From Pseudomonas sp. NFR16 (GTDB lineage: Bacteria; Pseudomonadota; Gammaproteobacteria; Pseudomonadales; Pseudomonadaceae): a stretch of 64,000 nucleotides of DNA. Below the pieces are notes generated by a model. The model did not search any database, was not told the origin of the DNA, and saw nothing but the letters and a program-made list of their open reading frames with translations. Position numbers and translations under genes: made by a program. The stretch is taken from the NCBI RefSeq assembly GCF_900108875.1, contig NZ_FNYJ01000001.1, forward strand, positions 1,097,258 through 1,161,257, written 5' to 3'. Each line of letters begins with the position of its first letter. The stretch's first letter is position 1. This document shows positions 55,701 through 63,771 of the stretch, in pieces.

Positions 55701-55984
55701 AGGCTGTTCTGGAAGCCTGCCGCCTGCGTCTGCGGCCGATCCTGATGACCTCTTTCGCGTTCATCATGGGTGTGGTGCCACTGGTGATCTCCAGCGGCGC
55801 CGGTGCCGAGATGCGTCACGCCATGGGTGTGGCGGTGTTCTCCGGGATGCTCGGCGTGACCTTCTTCGGTCTGCTGCTGACCCCCGTGTTCTATGTGCTG
55901 ATTCGTAACTACGTTGGACGCAAAGAAGCGCGCAAGGCAGCCAAGGCTCAACGCGTTCAGACTATCGCTCCGGAGGCTCATTGA
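52793..55984 (+). CDS. mexF: MexF, RND-family inner-membrane efflux pump
   Basis: Proton-driven HAE1-type pump of 1063 residues, normal for MexF. Seen: FFITRPIFAAVLSLLILIAGAISLFQLPISEYPEVVPP at the start, proton-relay Asp pair in GLVLAIGIVVDDAIVVVENVERN, and GLACKNAILIVEFAKDEQEKG with the Lys partner further along. Two large periplasmic loops bind substrates. Stop overlaps oprN as ATGA, giving coupled expression of the complex. Confidence 0.96.
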   Translation: MNFSKFFITRPIFAAVLSLLILIAGAISLFQLPISEYPEVVPPTVVVRANFPGANPKVIGETVAAPLEQAITGVENMLYMSSQATADGKLTLTITFALGTNLDTAQVQVQNRVTRTEPKLPEEVTRIGITVDKASPDLTMVVHLTSPDQRYDMLYLSNYAVLNIKDELARLNGVGDVQLFGMGDYSLRVWLDPNKTASRNITATDVVNAIREQNRQVAAGQLGAPPSPSATSFQMSINTQGRLVSEEEFENIIVRAGENGEITRVRDIARVELGSSQYALRSLLNNQPAVAIPIFQRPGSNAIDISNEVRSEMELLKKDFPQGMDYSIVYDPTIFVRGSIEAVVHTLFEALILVVLVVILFLQTWRASIIPLAAVPVSLIGTFAVMHLFGFSLNALSLFGLVLAIGIVVDDAIVVVENVERNIELGHQPMEATQIAMREVTGPIIATALVLCAVFVPAAFISGLTGQFYKQFALTIAISTVISAFNSLTLSPALAAVLLRAHDAPKDGFSRFLDKLLGGWLFRPFNRFFIKASNGYVGAVGRVIRVSGVALVVYAGLIVMTWLGFSTTPTGFVPQQDKQYLVAFAQLPDAASLDRTEDVIKRMSDIALKQPGVESAVAFPGLSINGFTNSPNSGIVFVTLKPFEERKLASESAGAIAGELNGKYAGIQEAYMAIFPPPPVQGLGTIGGFRLQIEDRGNLGYDELYKETMNVIGKSRSVPELAALFTSYTVNVPQVDAAIDREKAKTHGVAISDIFDTLQVYLGSLYANDFNRFGRTYQVNVQAEQQFRQDAEQIGQLKVRNNLGEMIPLATLLKVTNTSGPDRVMHYNGFITAEINGAAGPGFSSGQAQAAMERLLKQELPNGMTYEWTDLTYQQILSGNTALLVFPLCVLLAFLVLAALYESWSLPLAVILIVPMTLLSAIAGVIIAGSDNNIFTQIGLIVLVGLACKNAILIVEFAKDEQEKGKTPLEAVLEACRLRLRPILMTSFAFIMGVVPLVISSGAGAEMRHAMGVAVFSGMLGVTFFGLLLTPVFYVLIRNYVGRKEARKAAKAQRVQTIAPEAH

Positions 55985-57381
55985 TGAAGGCTGCAAAACT
56001 CTTCCTGCCGAGCCTGCTGGTCCTGGCGCTGGCGGCGTGCGCCGTCGGCCCTGACTACAAAAAGCCCGACACTGCGGCGGCCAACATTCAGGCCGCCACG
56101 CAGAGTGCTTATGACCGCAGTCGCGTCGAAACCATCTGGTGGCAGCAGTTCGACGATCCGACGCTGAACGCGCTGGTCGCCCAGGCGCTGCAAGGCAACC
56201 GCGAATTGCGCGTGGCCTTCGCCCGGCTGAAAGCGGCCCGTGCCATCCGTGACGACATCAGCAACGACGCGATGCCGGTCGTCACCAGCCGCGCCAGCAG
56301 CGAGATCGGTCGCAGCCAGGTGCCCGGTCAAACCGAACACCGGATCAATCAGGAACGCTACGACCTGGGCCTGGACATGGCCTGGGAGATCGACCTGTTC
56401 GGCCGCATCCAGCGCGAACTGGAAGCCAGCGAAGCCGATCAGCAGGTGGCCGAGGCCAATCTTTATCAGCTGCAGGTGACGATGATCGCCGAGCTGGTGG
56501 ACGCCTACGGTCAACTGCGCGGTGCGCAGCTGCGCGAGCACATCGCCCGCGACAACCTGAAGAACCAGCAGGACTCGCGCAGCGTCACGGTGCAGTTGCG
56601 TGACGAAGGCGTGGGCAACGAGATTGACGTGGTGCGCGCCGACGCGCGCCTGGCGGCGGTCGAGGCCAGCATCCCACAACTGCAGGCCGAGCAGGTGCGC
56701 GAGCGCAATCGCATCGCCACCCTGCTGGGCGAGCGCGCGGACGCCATGAGCGTCAGCCTGGCTCCGGCCAAGCTGCCGGCGATCTCCAAGGCCCTGCCGA
56801 TCGGCGACCCGACGAAGCTTCTGGAAAACCGTCCCGACGTGCGCAGTGCCGAACGGCAACTGGCGGCGCAGACCGCGCGGATTGGCGTGCAGACCGCTGA
56901 CCTGTTTCCTCGCGTCAGCCTGAGCGGCTTCCTGGGCTTCACTGCCAGCCGGGGTTCGCAGATCGGTTCGAGCGCGGCGCAAGCCTGGGGCCTGGGCCCG
57001 AGCATCACCTGGGCGGCATTTGACCTGGGCAGCGTGAAAGCGCGTATCCGAGGCGCCAACGCCGACGCTGAAGGCGCGCTGGCCAACTACGAACAGCAAG
57101 TGCTGCTGGCGCTGGAAGAAACTGAAAACGCGTTCAGCGACTACGACAAGCGTCAGCAGCGTCTGGTCTCGCTGGTGCGCCAGAGCGAAGCCAGTCGCGC
57201 GGCGGCCAATCTGGCAAGCATCCAGTACAAGGAAGGTACGGCTGACTTCCTCGTGCTGCTGGACGCCGAGCGTGAACGGCTGGCGGCCGAGGACAGTCAG
57301 GCGCTGGCCGAGATCGATCTGTACCGTGGCATCGTCGCCATCTACAAAGCGCTCGGTGGCGGCTGGCAGCCTAACGCCTGA
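55981..57381 (+). CDS. oprN: OprN-type outer-membrane efflux channel
   Basis: A 466-residue TolC-like outer-membrane factor of the NodT family. Lipobox LALAACAVGPDY (Cys20), followed by NIQAATQSAYD and WWQQFDDPTLNALVAQALQGN; the two TolC-type repeats include LAFARLKAAR-like helices and KLLENRPDVRSAERQLAAQTARIGVQTADLFPRVSLSGFLGF. Trimer spans the outer membrane and accepts substrate from MexEF. Terminator follows at 57424-57456. Confidence 0.95.
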   Translation: MMKAAKLFLPSLLVLALAACAVGPDYKKPDTAAANIQAATQSAYDRSRVETIWWQQFDDPTLNALVAQALQGNRELRVAFARLKAARAIRDDISNDAMPVVTSRASSEIGRSQVPGQTEHRINQERYDLGLDMAWEIDLFGRIQRELEASEADQQVAEANLYQLQVTMIAELVDAYGQLRGAQLREHIARDNLKNQQDSRSVTVQLRDEGVGNEIDVVRADARLAAVEASIPQLQAEQVRERNRIATLLGERADAMSVSLAPAKLPAISKALPIGDPTKLLENRPDVRSAERQLAAQTARIGVQTADLFPRVSLSGFLGFTASRGSQIGSSAAQAWGLGPSITWAAFDLGSVKARIRGANADAEGALANYEQQVLLALEETENAFSDYDKRQQRLVSLVRQSEASRAAANLASIQYKEGTADFLVLLDAERERLAAEDSQALAEIDLYRGIVAIYKALGGGWQPNA

Positions 57382-57423
57382 TTCATCGACAGCACGCGGG
57401 GCGACTTACCGGTCGCCCCACAG

Positions 57424-57456
57424 GCCTCGGGCTCACACGGCCCGGGGCTTTTTTTT
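57424..57456 (+). terminator. Rho-independent terminator after mexEF-oprN
   Basis: GCCTCGGGC pairs with GCCCGGGGC (one G-T pair) across a 7-base loop, followed by eight T residues, 43 bp after the oprN stop. Confidence 0.88.
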
Positions 57457-57576
57457 GCGCGGCAAGTCGCGCGACGCCAGACGCAGCGCGCGGGGGCGTC
57501 AACATTTCGCCTTGCCGCGTTTGACACTCGGCCATCACTCCCCGAAGCTGCTGGCCATGCAAAAACGGAAATCGGT

Positions 57577-58674
57577 ATGTCAAAAGCGTCTTCGCAGCGC
57601 ACGCCCGCTCAACTGAGAACTCGCCGCCGCGTGCAGGCCGCCATCGCGCTCGCCGTGCTGCTGTTGCTGATCGGCGCGGCGTTGCTGGTACGCAGCTGGC
57701 ACGCGCCGCCCGCAGCGCCGGTGGTCAATCACAGTTATGCCGAAGCCCTCGAACAGGCCCATGCAGGAAAGCCCGGAGCTGCTCGCGTGCTGTATCAGCA
57801 ATTCAGTCGCACGGATCTGTCAGACATTCGTCGCGCCGGTCTGCTTGTCGAACTGGTCAATTATCCCAGCACTCAGGCACTGAAAATCCTGCGCGCCGAC
57901 CTCAAGAGCCCTGCTCCACTGATCCGCCAGACGGCGATCGAAACGGTGGTGAGCATGCTGCCCGAGGCACAGCGCAGTCTGCTGATCGGCCCGCTGCTCG
58001 ACGATCCCGATCAAGGCGTGCGCTTCACTGCGGTCCGTGCCCTGCTGGGACTGACGCCGGACGATCTGGGGCTGTATTACGGGGCGGTTCAGGAAGCGGC
58101 TGAAGAATATGAACGTGTATTGACTTCACAACCGCCCAGCGGACAGAGCCAACTTCAACTGTCACGCCTGTATGTCAACAATGGGCAGCCCGATAAAGCA
58201 TTCTCTGCACTGGAGCTGGGACAGAAACTTGAGCCGAACACGATTCAGATCGGCCTTGCGCAAGTGCAGTTGCTCGATCAGCAAGGACAGGCTGACCGTT
58301 CTCGCCAATTACTGGCACGACTGCTCGACAAGCACCCGCAATCTTCTTTGTTGCAACATGCGCTGGGGCAATGGTTGTTGCATCACCAACAAAGCGAATA
58401 CGCGCTGCTGGCATTGACCAAAGCAGTAGAACTTGAACCGGAGAATGCGGGATATCGCTACGATCTGGCGGTGGCACTGCATGACCTGCAGCAGCTGGAA
58501 CCCGCCCAGCGTCAGCTGGAGGACATTCTGCAACGGCAGCCGGCGAACCGACGTGCCAGGATCCTGCTGATTCATTACTGGAAGGAGAACGGTCAACTGC
58601 AGAAGGTTCAGGTGCTGCTGGCCGAACTGGAGCAGCAGAACCCAGACGATCCGGTACTACAACAAGGGCTGTAA
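57577..58674 (+). CDS. Membrane-anchored TPR/HEAT-like repeat protein
   Basis: A 365-residue protein with one N-terminal membrane helix (AAIALAVLLLLIGAALLV, about residues 23-40) after a basic cytoplasmic stretch. The periplasmic part begins with HEAT-like helices (IRQTAIETVVSMLPEAQ, GVRFTAVRALLGL), then at least five TPR-like units (LQLSRLYVNNGQPDKAFSAL, LLQHALGQWLLHHQQSEYALLAL, YRYDLAVALHDLQQLEPAQRQL). Such proteins are scaffolds; partner unknown. Codon use is less GC-rich after about residue 180. Confidence 0.8.
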   Translation: MSKASSQRTPAQLRTRRRVQAAIALAVLLLLIGAALLVRSWHAPPAAPVVNHSYAEALEQAHAGKPGAARVLYQQFSRTDLSDIRRAGLLVELVNYPSTQALKILRADLKSPAPLIRQTAIETVVSMLPEAQRSLLIGPLLDDPDQGVRFTAVRALLGLTPDDLGLYYGAVQEAAEEYERVLTSQPPSGQSQLQLSRLYVNNGQPDKAFSALELGQKLEPNTIQIGLAQVQLLDQQGQADRSRQLLARLLDKHPQSSLLQHALGQWLLHHQQSEYALLALTKAVELEPENAGYRYDLAVALHDLQQLEPAQRQLEDILQRQPANRRARILLIHYWKENGQLQKVQVLLAELEQQNPDDPVLQQGL

Positions 58675-59035
58675 TGTGCGCAGCTCGCCGTCCAGAAACG
58701 CGGCACGATAGTTTCCAATATCAGCATAGTTTCAGAAATTACTTACAACACGTTTCTCCTGATACGCAGTTTTTTTGTCAGACCTGCATATCTCGCCGAT
58801 GAAGTTTCATATAACAATTGCCCTCCGGCTATTTTACAAGTGGAAAAAAACGTGCATTATTTACCCGTGCCACTTAACTTCCCCATTCTGATGCGACGCC
58901 GACCCTGCGCTGTCATTCTTCATTCGGTCGAGATGTCGCCATCCGGGGCAGTCACACAATGAACGTTGGGCCGATACTTGCGTTTATGTTGCTTGCATTG
59001 GGCTGACAACAGCCAATTACCGCCGGAGTACTATA
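58675..59035. other. AT-rich region upstream of mvaT
   Basis: 361 bp with runs such as TTTTTTTG near 58770, ATTTTACAAG near 58830 and AAAAAAACG near 58846. No gene is supported. MvaT-family proteins bind AT-rich DNA, so this is probably the mvaT promoter under negative autoregulation. Confidence 0.55.
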
Positions 59036-59398
59036 TTGTCCAGACTTGCCGAGTTTCGCGCAGCAGAAAAAGCCCTTCAGGAACAGCTTGCTCAGCTGGA
59101 AAACCTGAAAAACGACGCCGGACTGAAAAAGGAGATCGAATTCGAGCAGAAGCTTCAGGCTCTGATGAGTTCCTACGACAAGAATCTGCGTGACATCATC
59201 GCTATGCTAGACCCGAACCCGACCGCGACTGCCGCCGCCCCGGCCGGCCCGAAACGTCGCCGCGCTCGCGTGGTCAAGGTCTATCAGAACCCGCACACGG
59301 GTGAACTGATCGAGACCAAGGGTGGAAACCACCGTGGCCTGAAGGCCTGGAAGGAACAGTATGGCATCGAGGCCGTCGATTCCTGGTTGCGCCGTTGA
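59036..59398 (+). CDS. mvaT: MvaT-family H-NS-like nucleoid protein (TTG start)
   Basis: A 120-residue xenogeneic silencer: N-terminal coiled coil for oligomerisation (LAEFRAAEKALQEQLAQLENLKNDAGLKKEIEFEQKLQALM), a Pro/Ala linker (TATAAAPAGPKRRR) and a C-terminal DNA-binding domain with the AT-pincer-type segment TKGGNHRGLKAWKEQYG. The start codon is TTG at 59036, with GGAG placed 10 bases upstream; no ATG gives the family N-terminus, and the family is known to start this way (MSRLAEFRAAE). A terminator follows at 59432. Could be MvaT or a paralogue. Confidence 0.94.
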   Translation: MSRLAEFRAAEKALQEQLAQLENLKNDAGLKKEIEFEQKLQALMSSYDKNLRDIIAMLDPNPTATAAAPAGPKRRRARVVKVYQNPHTGELIETKGGNHRGLKAWKEQYGIEAVDSWLRR

Positions 59399-59431
59399 TT
59401 GATTACCGATGTCGCCAACGGCATCGAATAA

Positions 59432-59456
59432 CAGCCCCTATCACAGGGGCTGCTTT
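59432..59456 (+). terminator. Terminator after mvaT
   Basis: CAGCCCC-TATCACA-GGGGCTG followed by CTTTG, 33 bp after the mvaT stop; T run is short, so termination may be partial. Confidence 0.75.
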
Positions 59457-59659
59457 GTATATGAGTCATTAATCAAACGGTTCATTCAGCGCCGTTCGAC
59501 GGGCTGTTTTCGTACAACTCTCAATTGCGGACGTGATCAGTCGATCAACTTCGCGCCATGCTGCGATGAATCCGTGATGCATTAACCACTGTGTTGTTAT
59601 ATCGCGTTGGAATAGCACAGCGTGCATCCGCACAAGCAAAGTGAATGCAGTGCTATTCA

Positions 59660-59800
59660 TCAATGAGGCTCATGGCAAGGGCTCGAATATGACGATCCGC
59701 TAAAGGGTGCGATTCTTCACATATTTTTCACACCGGGTTCTACAGGATGAAGGCTGCTAAAGGATTAGCGCCCCATGCCCGCTTCGGCGGGCTTCTTTTT
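59660..59800 (+). ncRNA. Candidate small RNA ending at an orphan terminator
   Basis: GCCCGC-TTCG-GCGGGC followed by TTCTTTTT (59777-59800) is a strong plus-strand terminator. The nearest plus-strand gene, mvaT, already has its own terminator 320 bp earlier, and the next gene is on the other strand, ending at 59853. The transcript it ends is therefore unassigned. Just before it are two GGA motifs (CAGGATG at about 59746, AAGGATT at about 59760), reminiscent of RsmA/CsrA-binding sRNAs, but I find no GacA box. The 5' end is a guess. A weak minus-strand frame (59660-59469) overlaps the upstream part. Confidence 0.35.
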
Positions 59801-59852
59801 GCCTGTTGCATTTGCCCGGCAAGTTAACGGATATCGTGCAGGCGCAAGGGAC

Positions 59853-60398
59853 TCAGGGCGTGAGGCCAAGACGCAGGCTGTCGCGGATCTGCAGCACTTC
59901 ATCCTTGTTGGCGGAATACCCGTCTGCGGAGCCCGCGTATGACAGCGACCAGGCCATGTCTTTGCTGGCGGCAGCGACCAGCGTCTGGGTCATCACGTGC
60001 ACACCGTTCTGGGTGATCGTGCAGGTGGTCTCCATGGCCGGCACCGCGCTGAGTGCGCTGTCCTTCATTTTCGTGCACACGCTCTGAAAGCCGCCCTGGG
60101 CGAAGTTGACCTGAACCGCCTTGCGCATCGCCAGCAACACGCCCTGGACATTGACCTCATGGCCAGGCTGCAAGCGGGTCTGGGTCAGCTCCACCACCAT
60201 CGCCGGATCACCGTTGCTGTCTTTCTTCACGGCGCGCTGGCGCAGCTGTACCGAGGGGTTCTGCCCTGCCGGTGGAAGCGATTCGACTTCCCAGTCGCTT
60301 GGCCAGACGATCATTGCATCCGTGGCCCAGGCGCCGCCGGGCAATGCCCAGAGCAGACAAAAGACAGGAAGTAGAAACAAGCGAAACGCGGCAATCAT
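59853..60398 (-). CDS. DUF4946 family exported protein
   Basis: A 181-residue protein with a signal peptide (MIAAFRLFLLPVFCLLWALPGGAWA, cleavage after about residue 25). The mature part begins TDAMIVWPSDWEVESLPP and contains VVELTQTRLQPGHEVNVQGVLLAMRKAVQ and two Cys (SVCTKM, TTCTITQ) that may form a disulfide. I recall this pattern as DUF4946, a family of unknown role in Pseudomonas. Start 60398 puts the signal sequence first; the upstream frame to 60524 is not signal-like. Convergent with the orphan terminator and divergent from gloA. Confidence 0.75.
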   Translation of the reverse strand: MIAAFRLFLLPVFCLLWALPGGAWATDAMIVWPSDWEVESLPPAGQNPSVQLRQRAVKKDSNGDPAMVVELTQTRLQPGHEVNVQGVLLAMRKAVQVNFAQGGFQSVCTKMKDSALSAVPAMETTCTITQNGVHVMTQTLVAAASKDMAWSLSYAGSADGYSANKDEVLQIRDSLRLGLTP

Positions 60399-60548
60399 GA
60401 CCAGTACCTGAACGTCGAATGACAAAGTGTGAGCCACCCGGCGAGTGTCGACAAGGCCGGGACGCCGATGCGTGCGCATTCGGGTTTGGCTCATGGGCCG
60501 CGTACCCGTATCATTCGGCAACATCTACTGGACCTACCGGAGACATTA

Positions 60549-61079
60549 ATGAGTCTGCACGAGCTGAACACCTTCCCCGGCGTCACCGCTGAGCCGGACG
60601 CCGCTACCGCACAATTCGTGTTCAACCACACCATGCTGCGGGTCAAGGACATCACCGCCTCGCTGGACTTCTACACCCGCGTACTGGGCTTCAGCCTGGT
60701 GGAAAAGCGTGACTTTCCGGAAGCCGAATTCAGCCTTTACTTCCTCGCCCTGGTCGACAAGGCGCAGATCCCGGCCGATGACGCCGCACGCACGGTCTGG
60801 ATGAAAGGCATTCCGGGCATCCTTGAACTCACTCACAACCACGGCACTGAAAAGGATACGGCGTTCGCCTACCACAACGGCAACACCGATCCACGGGGCT
60901 TCGGTCACATCTGCATTTCGGTGCCGGACGTGCACGTCGCCTGCGCGCGCTTCGAAGCACTGGGCGTGGACTTCCAGAAACGCCTGACCGACGGCCGCAT
61001 GAAAAGCCTGGCCTTCATCAAGGACCCGGACGGCTATTGGGTGGAGATCATTCAGCCAACGCCGGTTGGCGGGGCGTAA
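60549..61079 (+). CDS. gloA: Lactoylglutathione lyase (glyoxalase I)
   Basis: Converts the methylglyoxal-glutathione hemithioacetal to lactoylglutathione. The 176-residue protein has the metal ligands His27 (FNHTMLRV), Glu in ILELTHNHG, His in GFGHICISV and Glu in YWVEIIQP. Longer than E. coli GloA (135) and including the FHTxxxxH-type insert WMKGIPG, as in the long zinc-type enzymes of Pseudomonas. ATG 60549 is set by GGAG 8 bases upstream; the frame is open to 60429. Followed by a strong bidirectional terminator. Confidence 0.94.
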   Translation: MSLHELNTFPGVTAEPDAATAQFVFNHTMLRVKDITASLDFYTRVLGFSLVEKRDFPEAEFSLYFLALVDKAQIPADDAARTVWMKGIPGILELTHNHGTEKDTAFAYHNGNTDPRGFGHICISVPDVHVACARFEALGVDFQKRLTDGRMKSLAFIKDPDGYWVEIIQPTPVGGA

Positions 61080-61208
61080 GGGTCGAATCCCTGCCCGGTC
61101 CGGTTACTTCAAAGACCCGGACCGGCATCGGACTTGTGGGAGGCAGTCTTTCGTGAACAACCCGTTCACGAATCAATACCTCCCAACCGGGACTCAAGTC
61201 CTGAAAAC

Positions 61209-61242
61209 AAAAAAACCTCATGATCGCTCATGAGGTTTTTTC
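61209..61242. terminator. Bidirectional terminator between convergent gloA and ahpF
   Basis: AAAAAAACCTCATGA pairs with TCATGAGGTTTTTT around a four-base loop; A and T runs on both sides serve gloA (plus) and ahpF (minus). Confidence 0.92.
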
Positions 61243-61267
61243 GTTTACAGTCTGACTCGGGTGTACA

Positions 61268-62830
61268 TCACGCCGGGGCGCTGGTCCGGATCAGGTGATC
61301 GAAAGCGCTCAGCGACGCCTTGGCGCCCTCGCCCACAGCGATCACGATTTGCTTGTACGGCACGGTCGTCACGTCACCGGCCGCGAAGATGCCGGGGATC
61401 GACGTCTCGCCGCGCTGATCAATGACGATTTCGCCGCGTGGCGTCAGCTCGATAGTGCCTTTGAGCCATTCGGTATTAGGCAGCAGACCGATCTGCACGA
61501 AGATACCCTCCAGCTCGACGTTGATTTCTTCGCCGGTGATGCGGTTCTTGTAACGCAGGCCGTTGACTTTCTGACCGTCGCCGGTCACTTCGCTGGTCAG
61601 GGCACTGGTCAGCACTGTCACGTTCGGCAGGCTGTGCAGTTTGCGCTGCAGGACCGCGTCGGCACGCAGCGAGCTGTCGAACTCCAGCAAGGTCACGTGG
61701 GAAACGATACCGGCCAGGTCGATAGCAGCCTCGACACCCGAGTTACCGCCGCCGATGACCGCAACACGCTTGCCTTTGAACAGCGGGCCGTCGCAGTGAG
61801 GGCAATATGCAACGCCTTTGTTGCGGTATTGCTGCTCGCCGGGAACGTTCATTTCACGCCAGCGCGCGCCGGTCGCCAGAATCACGGTCTTGCCCTTGAG
61901 CACGCCGCCGCTGGCGAATTTCACCTGGTGCAGTTCGCCGTCCTTGCCCGGGATCAACTGATCGCCGCGCTGCAGATTCATGATGTCGACGTCGTACTCC
62001 TTGACGTGTTCTTCAAGGGCGACCGCCAGTTTCGGGCCTTCGGTGTGCTGAACCGAGATGAAGTTCTCGATCGCCATGGTGTCCAGCACCTGACCGCCGA
62101 AACGCTCGGCCGCGACACCGGTGCGAATGCCTTTACGCGCCGCGTAGATAGCTGCGGCCGAACCGGCCGGGCCACCGCCGACGACGAGGACATCGAAGGC
62201 TTCCTTGGCGTTGAGTTTCTCTGCCTGACGATCGCCCGCACTGGTGTCGATCTTGGCGAGAATTTCCTCAAGGCCCATGCGGCCCTGACCGAACAGCTCG
62301 CCGTTCAGATAAATGCTTGGCACCGACATGATCTGACGGTCAGTCACTTCTTGCTGGAACAGGCCGCCTTCGATGGCCACGTGTTGCACGTTCGGGTTGA
62401 GCACCGCCAGCAGGTTCAACGCCTGAACCACATCAGGGCAATTCTGGCAGGTCAGCGAGAAGTAGGTTTCGAACTTGAACTCACCGGTCAGTGCACGGGC
62501 CTGTTCAATCGTGTCTTCGCTGGCTTTGGACGGGTAGCCGCCCACTTGCAACAGCGCCAGCACCAGCGAGGTGAATTCGTGACCCATCGGCAGACCGGCG
62601 AAACGCAGCTTGATGTCCTGGCCCGGGCTGTTCAGGGCAAAAGACGGCGTGCGAGCGTCGGCACCGTTGGTGTCCAGGGTGATCTTGTTGGAACTGCTGA
62701 CGATGTCATTGAGCAGCGACAGCATTTCCTGGGATTTCGCGCCGTCATCGAGGGACGCGACGATCTCGATCGGGCGAGTGATCCGCTCCAGGTACGATTT
62801 CAATTGAGCTTTAAGATTGGCGTCCAACAT
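61268..62830 (-). CDS. ahpF: Alkyl hydroperoxide reductase subunit F
   Basis: NADH-dependent flavoprotein that reduces AhpC. The 520-residue protein has the N-terminal double thioredoxin-fold domain with CxxC in [13 protein letters not shown]-binding [17 protein letters not shown], redox CPHCDG in [17 protein letters not shown]-binding [15 protein letters not shown] and the final [22 protein letters not shown]. Downstream of ahpC on the same strand, with a strong terminator hairpin between them, so its level is probably lower than ahpC. Confidence 0.97.
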   Translation of the reverse strand: MLDANLKAQLKSYLERITRPIEIVASLDDGAKSQEMLSLLNDIVSSSNKITLDTNGADARTPSFALNSPGQDIKLRFAGLPMGHEFTSLVLALLQVGGYPSKASEDTIEQARALTGEFKFETYFSLTCQNCPDVVQALNLLAVLNPNVQHVAIEGGLFQQEVTDRQIMSVPSIYLNGELFGQGRMGLEEILAKIDTSAGDRQAEKLNAKEAFDVLVVGGGPAGSAAAIYAARKGIRTGVAAERFGGQVLDTMAIENFISVQHTEGPKLAVALEEHVKEYDVDIMNLQRGDQLIPGKDGELHQVKFASGGVLKGKTVILATGARWREMNVPGEQQYRNKGVAYCPHCDGPLFKGKRVAVIGGGNSGVEAAIDLAGIVSHVTLLEFDSSLRADAVLQRKLHSLPNVTVLTSALTSEVTGDGQKVNGLRYKNRITGEEINVELEGIFVQIGLLPNTEWLKGTIELTPRGEIVIDQRGETSIPGIFAAGDVTTVPYKQIVIAVGEGAKASLSAFDHLIRTSAPA

Positions 62831-62866
62831 GATTCGGCTTCCTTCTGATCTTTGAATTCTGGAAAA

Positions 62867-62900
62867 AAAAACGCCCGGGCGATGACCGCCCGGGCGTTTT
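62867..62900. terminator. Intercistronic hairpin between ahpC and ahpF
   Basis: AACGCCCGGGCG pairs with CGCCCGGGCGTT around a 5-base loop, with T runs on both strands. On the minus strand it lies 70 bp after the ahpC stop and 37 bp before the ahpF start, so it should attenuate read-through. Confidence 0.88.
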
Positions 62901-62969
62901 TTGGGGGCGATGCGGTTTACGTGCTCAAGAGCTCATCGCTCCCGGTCCAGCCATGAGAGTCATGGGGAC

Positions 62970-63533
62970 TCAGATCTTGCCAACCAGATCCAGGGATGGA
63001 GCCAGGGTCGCTTCACCTTCTTGCCACTTGGCAGGGCAGACTTCACCTGGGTGAGCAGCGACGTATTGAGCAGCCTTGATTTTGCGCAGCAGCTCGGAAG
63101 CGTCACGGCCAACGCCGCCATCGTTCAGTTCAACGATTTTGATCTGACCTTCAGGGTTGATCACGAAAGTACCGCGGTCAGCCAGGCCAGCTTCTTCGAT
63201 CAGCACGTCGAAGTTGCGGGAGATGGTCAGCGTCGGGTCGCCGATCATGGTGTACTGGATTTTGCCGATGGCTGGCGAAGTGTTGTGCCAGGCCGCGTGG
63301 GCAAAGTGGGTGTCGGTGGAAACGCTGTAGATTTCAACGCCCAGCTTCTGGAAAGCGTCGTAGTTATCAGCCAGGTCTTCCAGCTCGGTTGGGCAAACGA
63401 AGGTGAAGTCAGCCGGGTAGAAGAACACCACAGACCATTTGCCTTTCAGGTCGGCGTCCGACACTTCTACGAAGTTGCCGTTCTTGTACGCAGTCGCTTT
63501 GAACGGTTTTACTTGGCTGTTGATGATAGGCAT
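62970..63533 (-). CDS. ahpC: Alkyl hydroperoxide reductase subunit C (peroxiredoxin)
   Basis: Typical two-Cys peroxiredoxin of 187 residues that reduces H2O2 and organic peroxides. Peroxidatic Cys in [17 protein letters not shown] (about residue 47) and resolving Cys in GEVCPAKW (about 166). AAGGAG-like SD (CTAAGGAGT) precedes the ATG. Recycled by AhpF encoded next on the same strand. A half-site resembling an OxyR motif lies about 105 bp upstream. Confidence 0.97.
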   Translation of the reverse strand: MPIINSQVKPFKATAYKNGNFVEVSDADLKGKWSVVFFYPADFTFVCPTELEDLADNYDAFQKLGVEIYSVSTDTHFAHAAWHNTSPAIGKIQYTMIGDPTLTISRNFDVLIEEAGLADRGTFVINPEGQIKIVELNDGGVGRDASELLRKIKAAQYVAAHPGEVCPAKWQEGEATLAPSLDLVGKI

Positions 63534-63638
63534 CGGATGGAACTCCTTAGGGTTGTGGAATTTGCGTTGCGAAAATCGATGTGAAGGATATTACGCACAA
63601 TCGCCGACGAGGGCTCATTGGCAAAGCTCATGCTGACG

Positions 63639-63653
63639 ATTGGTTTTCACTAT
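63639..63653. promoter_or_regulatory. Weak OxyR-like half-site upstream of ahpC
   Basis: ATTG-N7-CTAT resembles the OxyR half-site ATAG-N7-CTAT (seven of eight core bases). The second half does not match, so this is a tentative call resting on the known OxyR control of ahpC in Pseudomonas. Confidence 0.25.
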
Positions 63654-63771
63654 AAAAGCGCTTTATTAATAGAAGAAATCAGTGACGCTTGGAAGTCATA
63701 ACATTTCCGCCAGCCTTCACGCGCGTCCAGAGGACAGCGCGGAGCATGCATCAGCCGGCGCGCCAACGAAC

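Noticed and set aside
59469..59660. 63-residue minus-strand frame between mvaT and the orphan terminator
   Set aside because: No SD, no recognisable motif, and lies antisense to the likely small RNA region; evidence too weak to call a gene.
61295..62848. 517-residue plus-strand open frame
   Set aside because: Antisense to ahpF; no recognisable domain.
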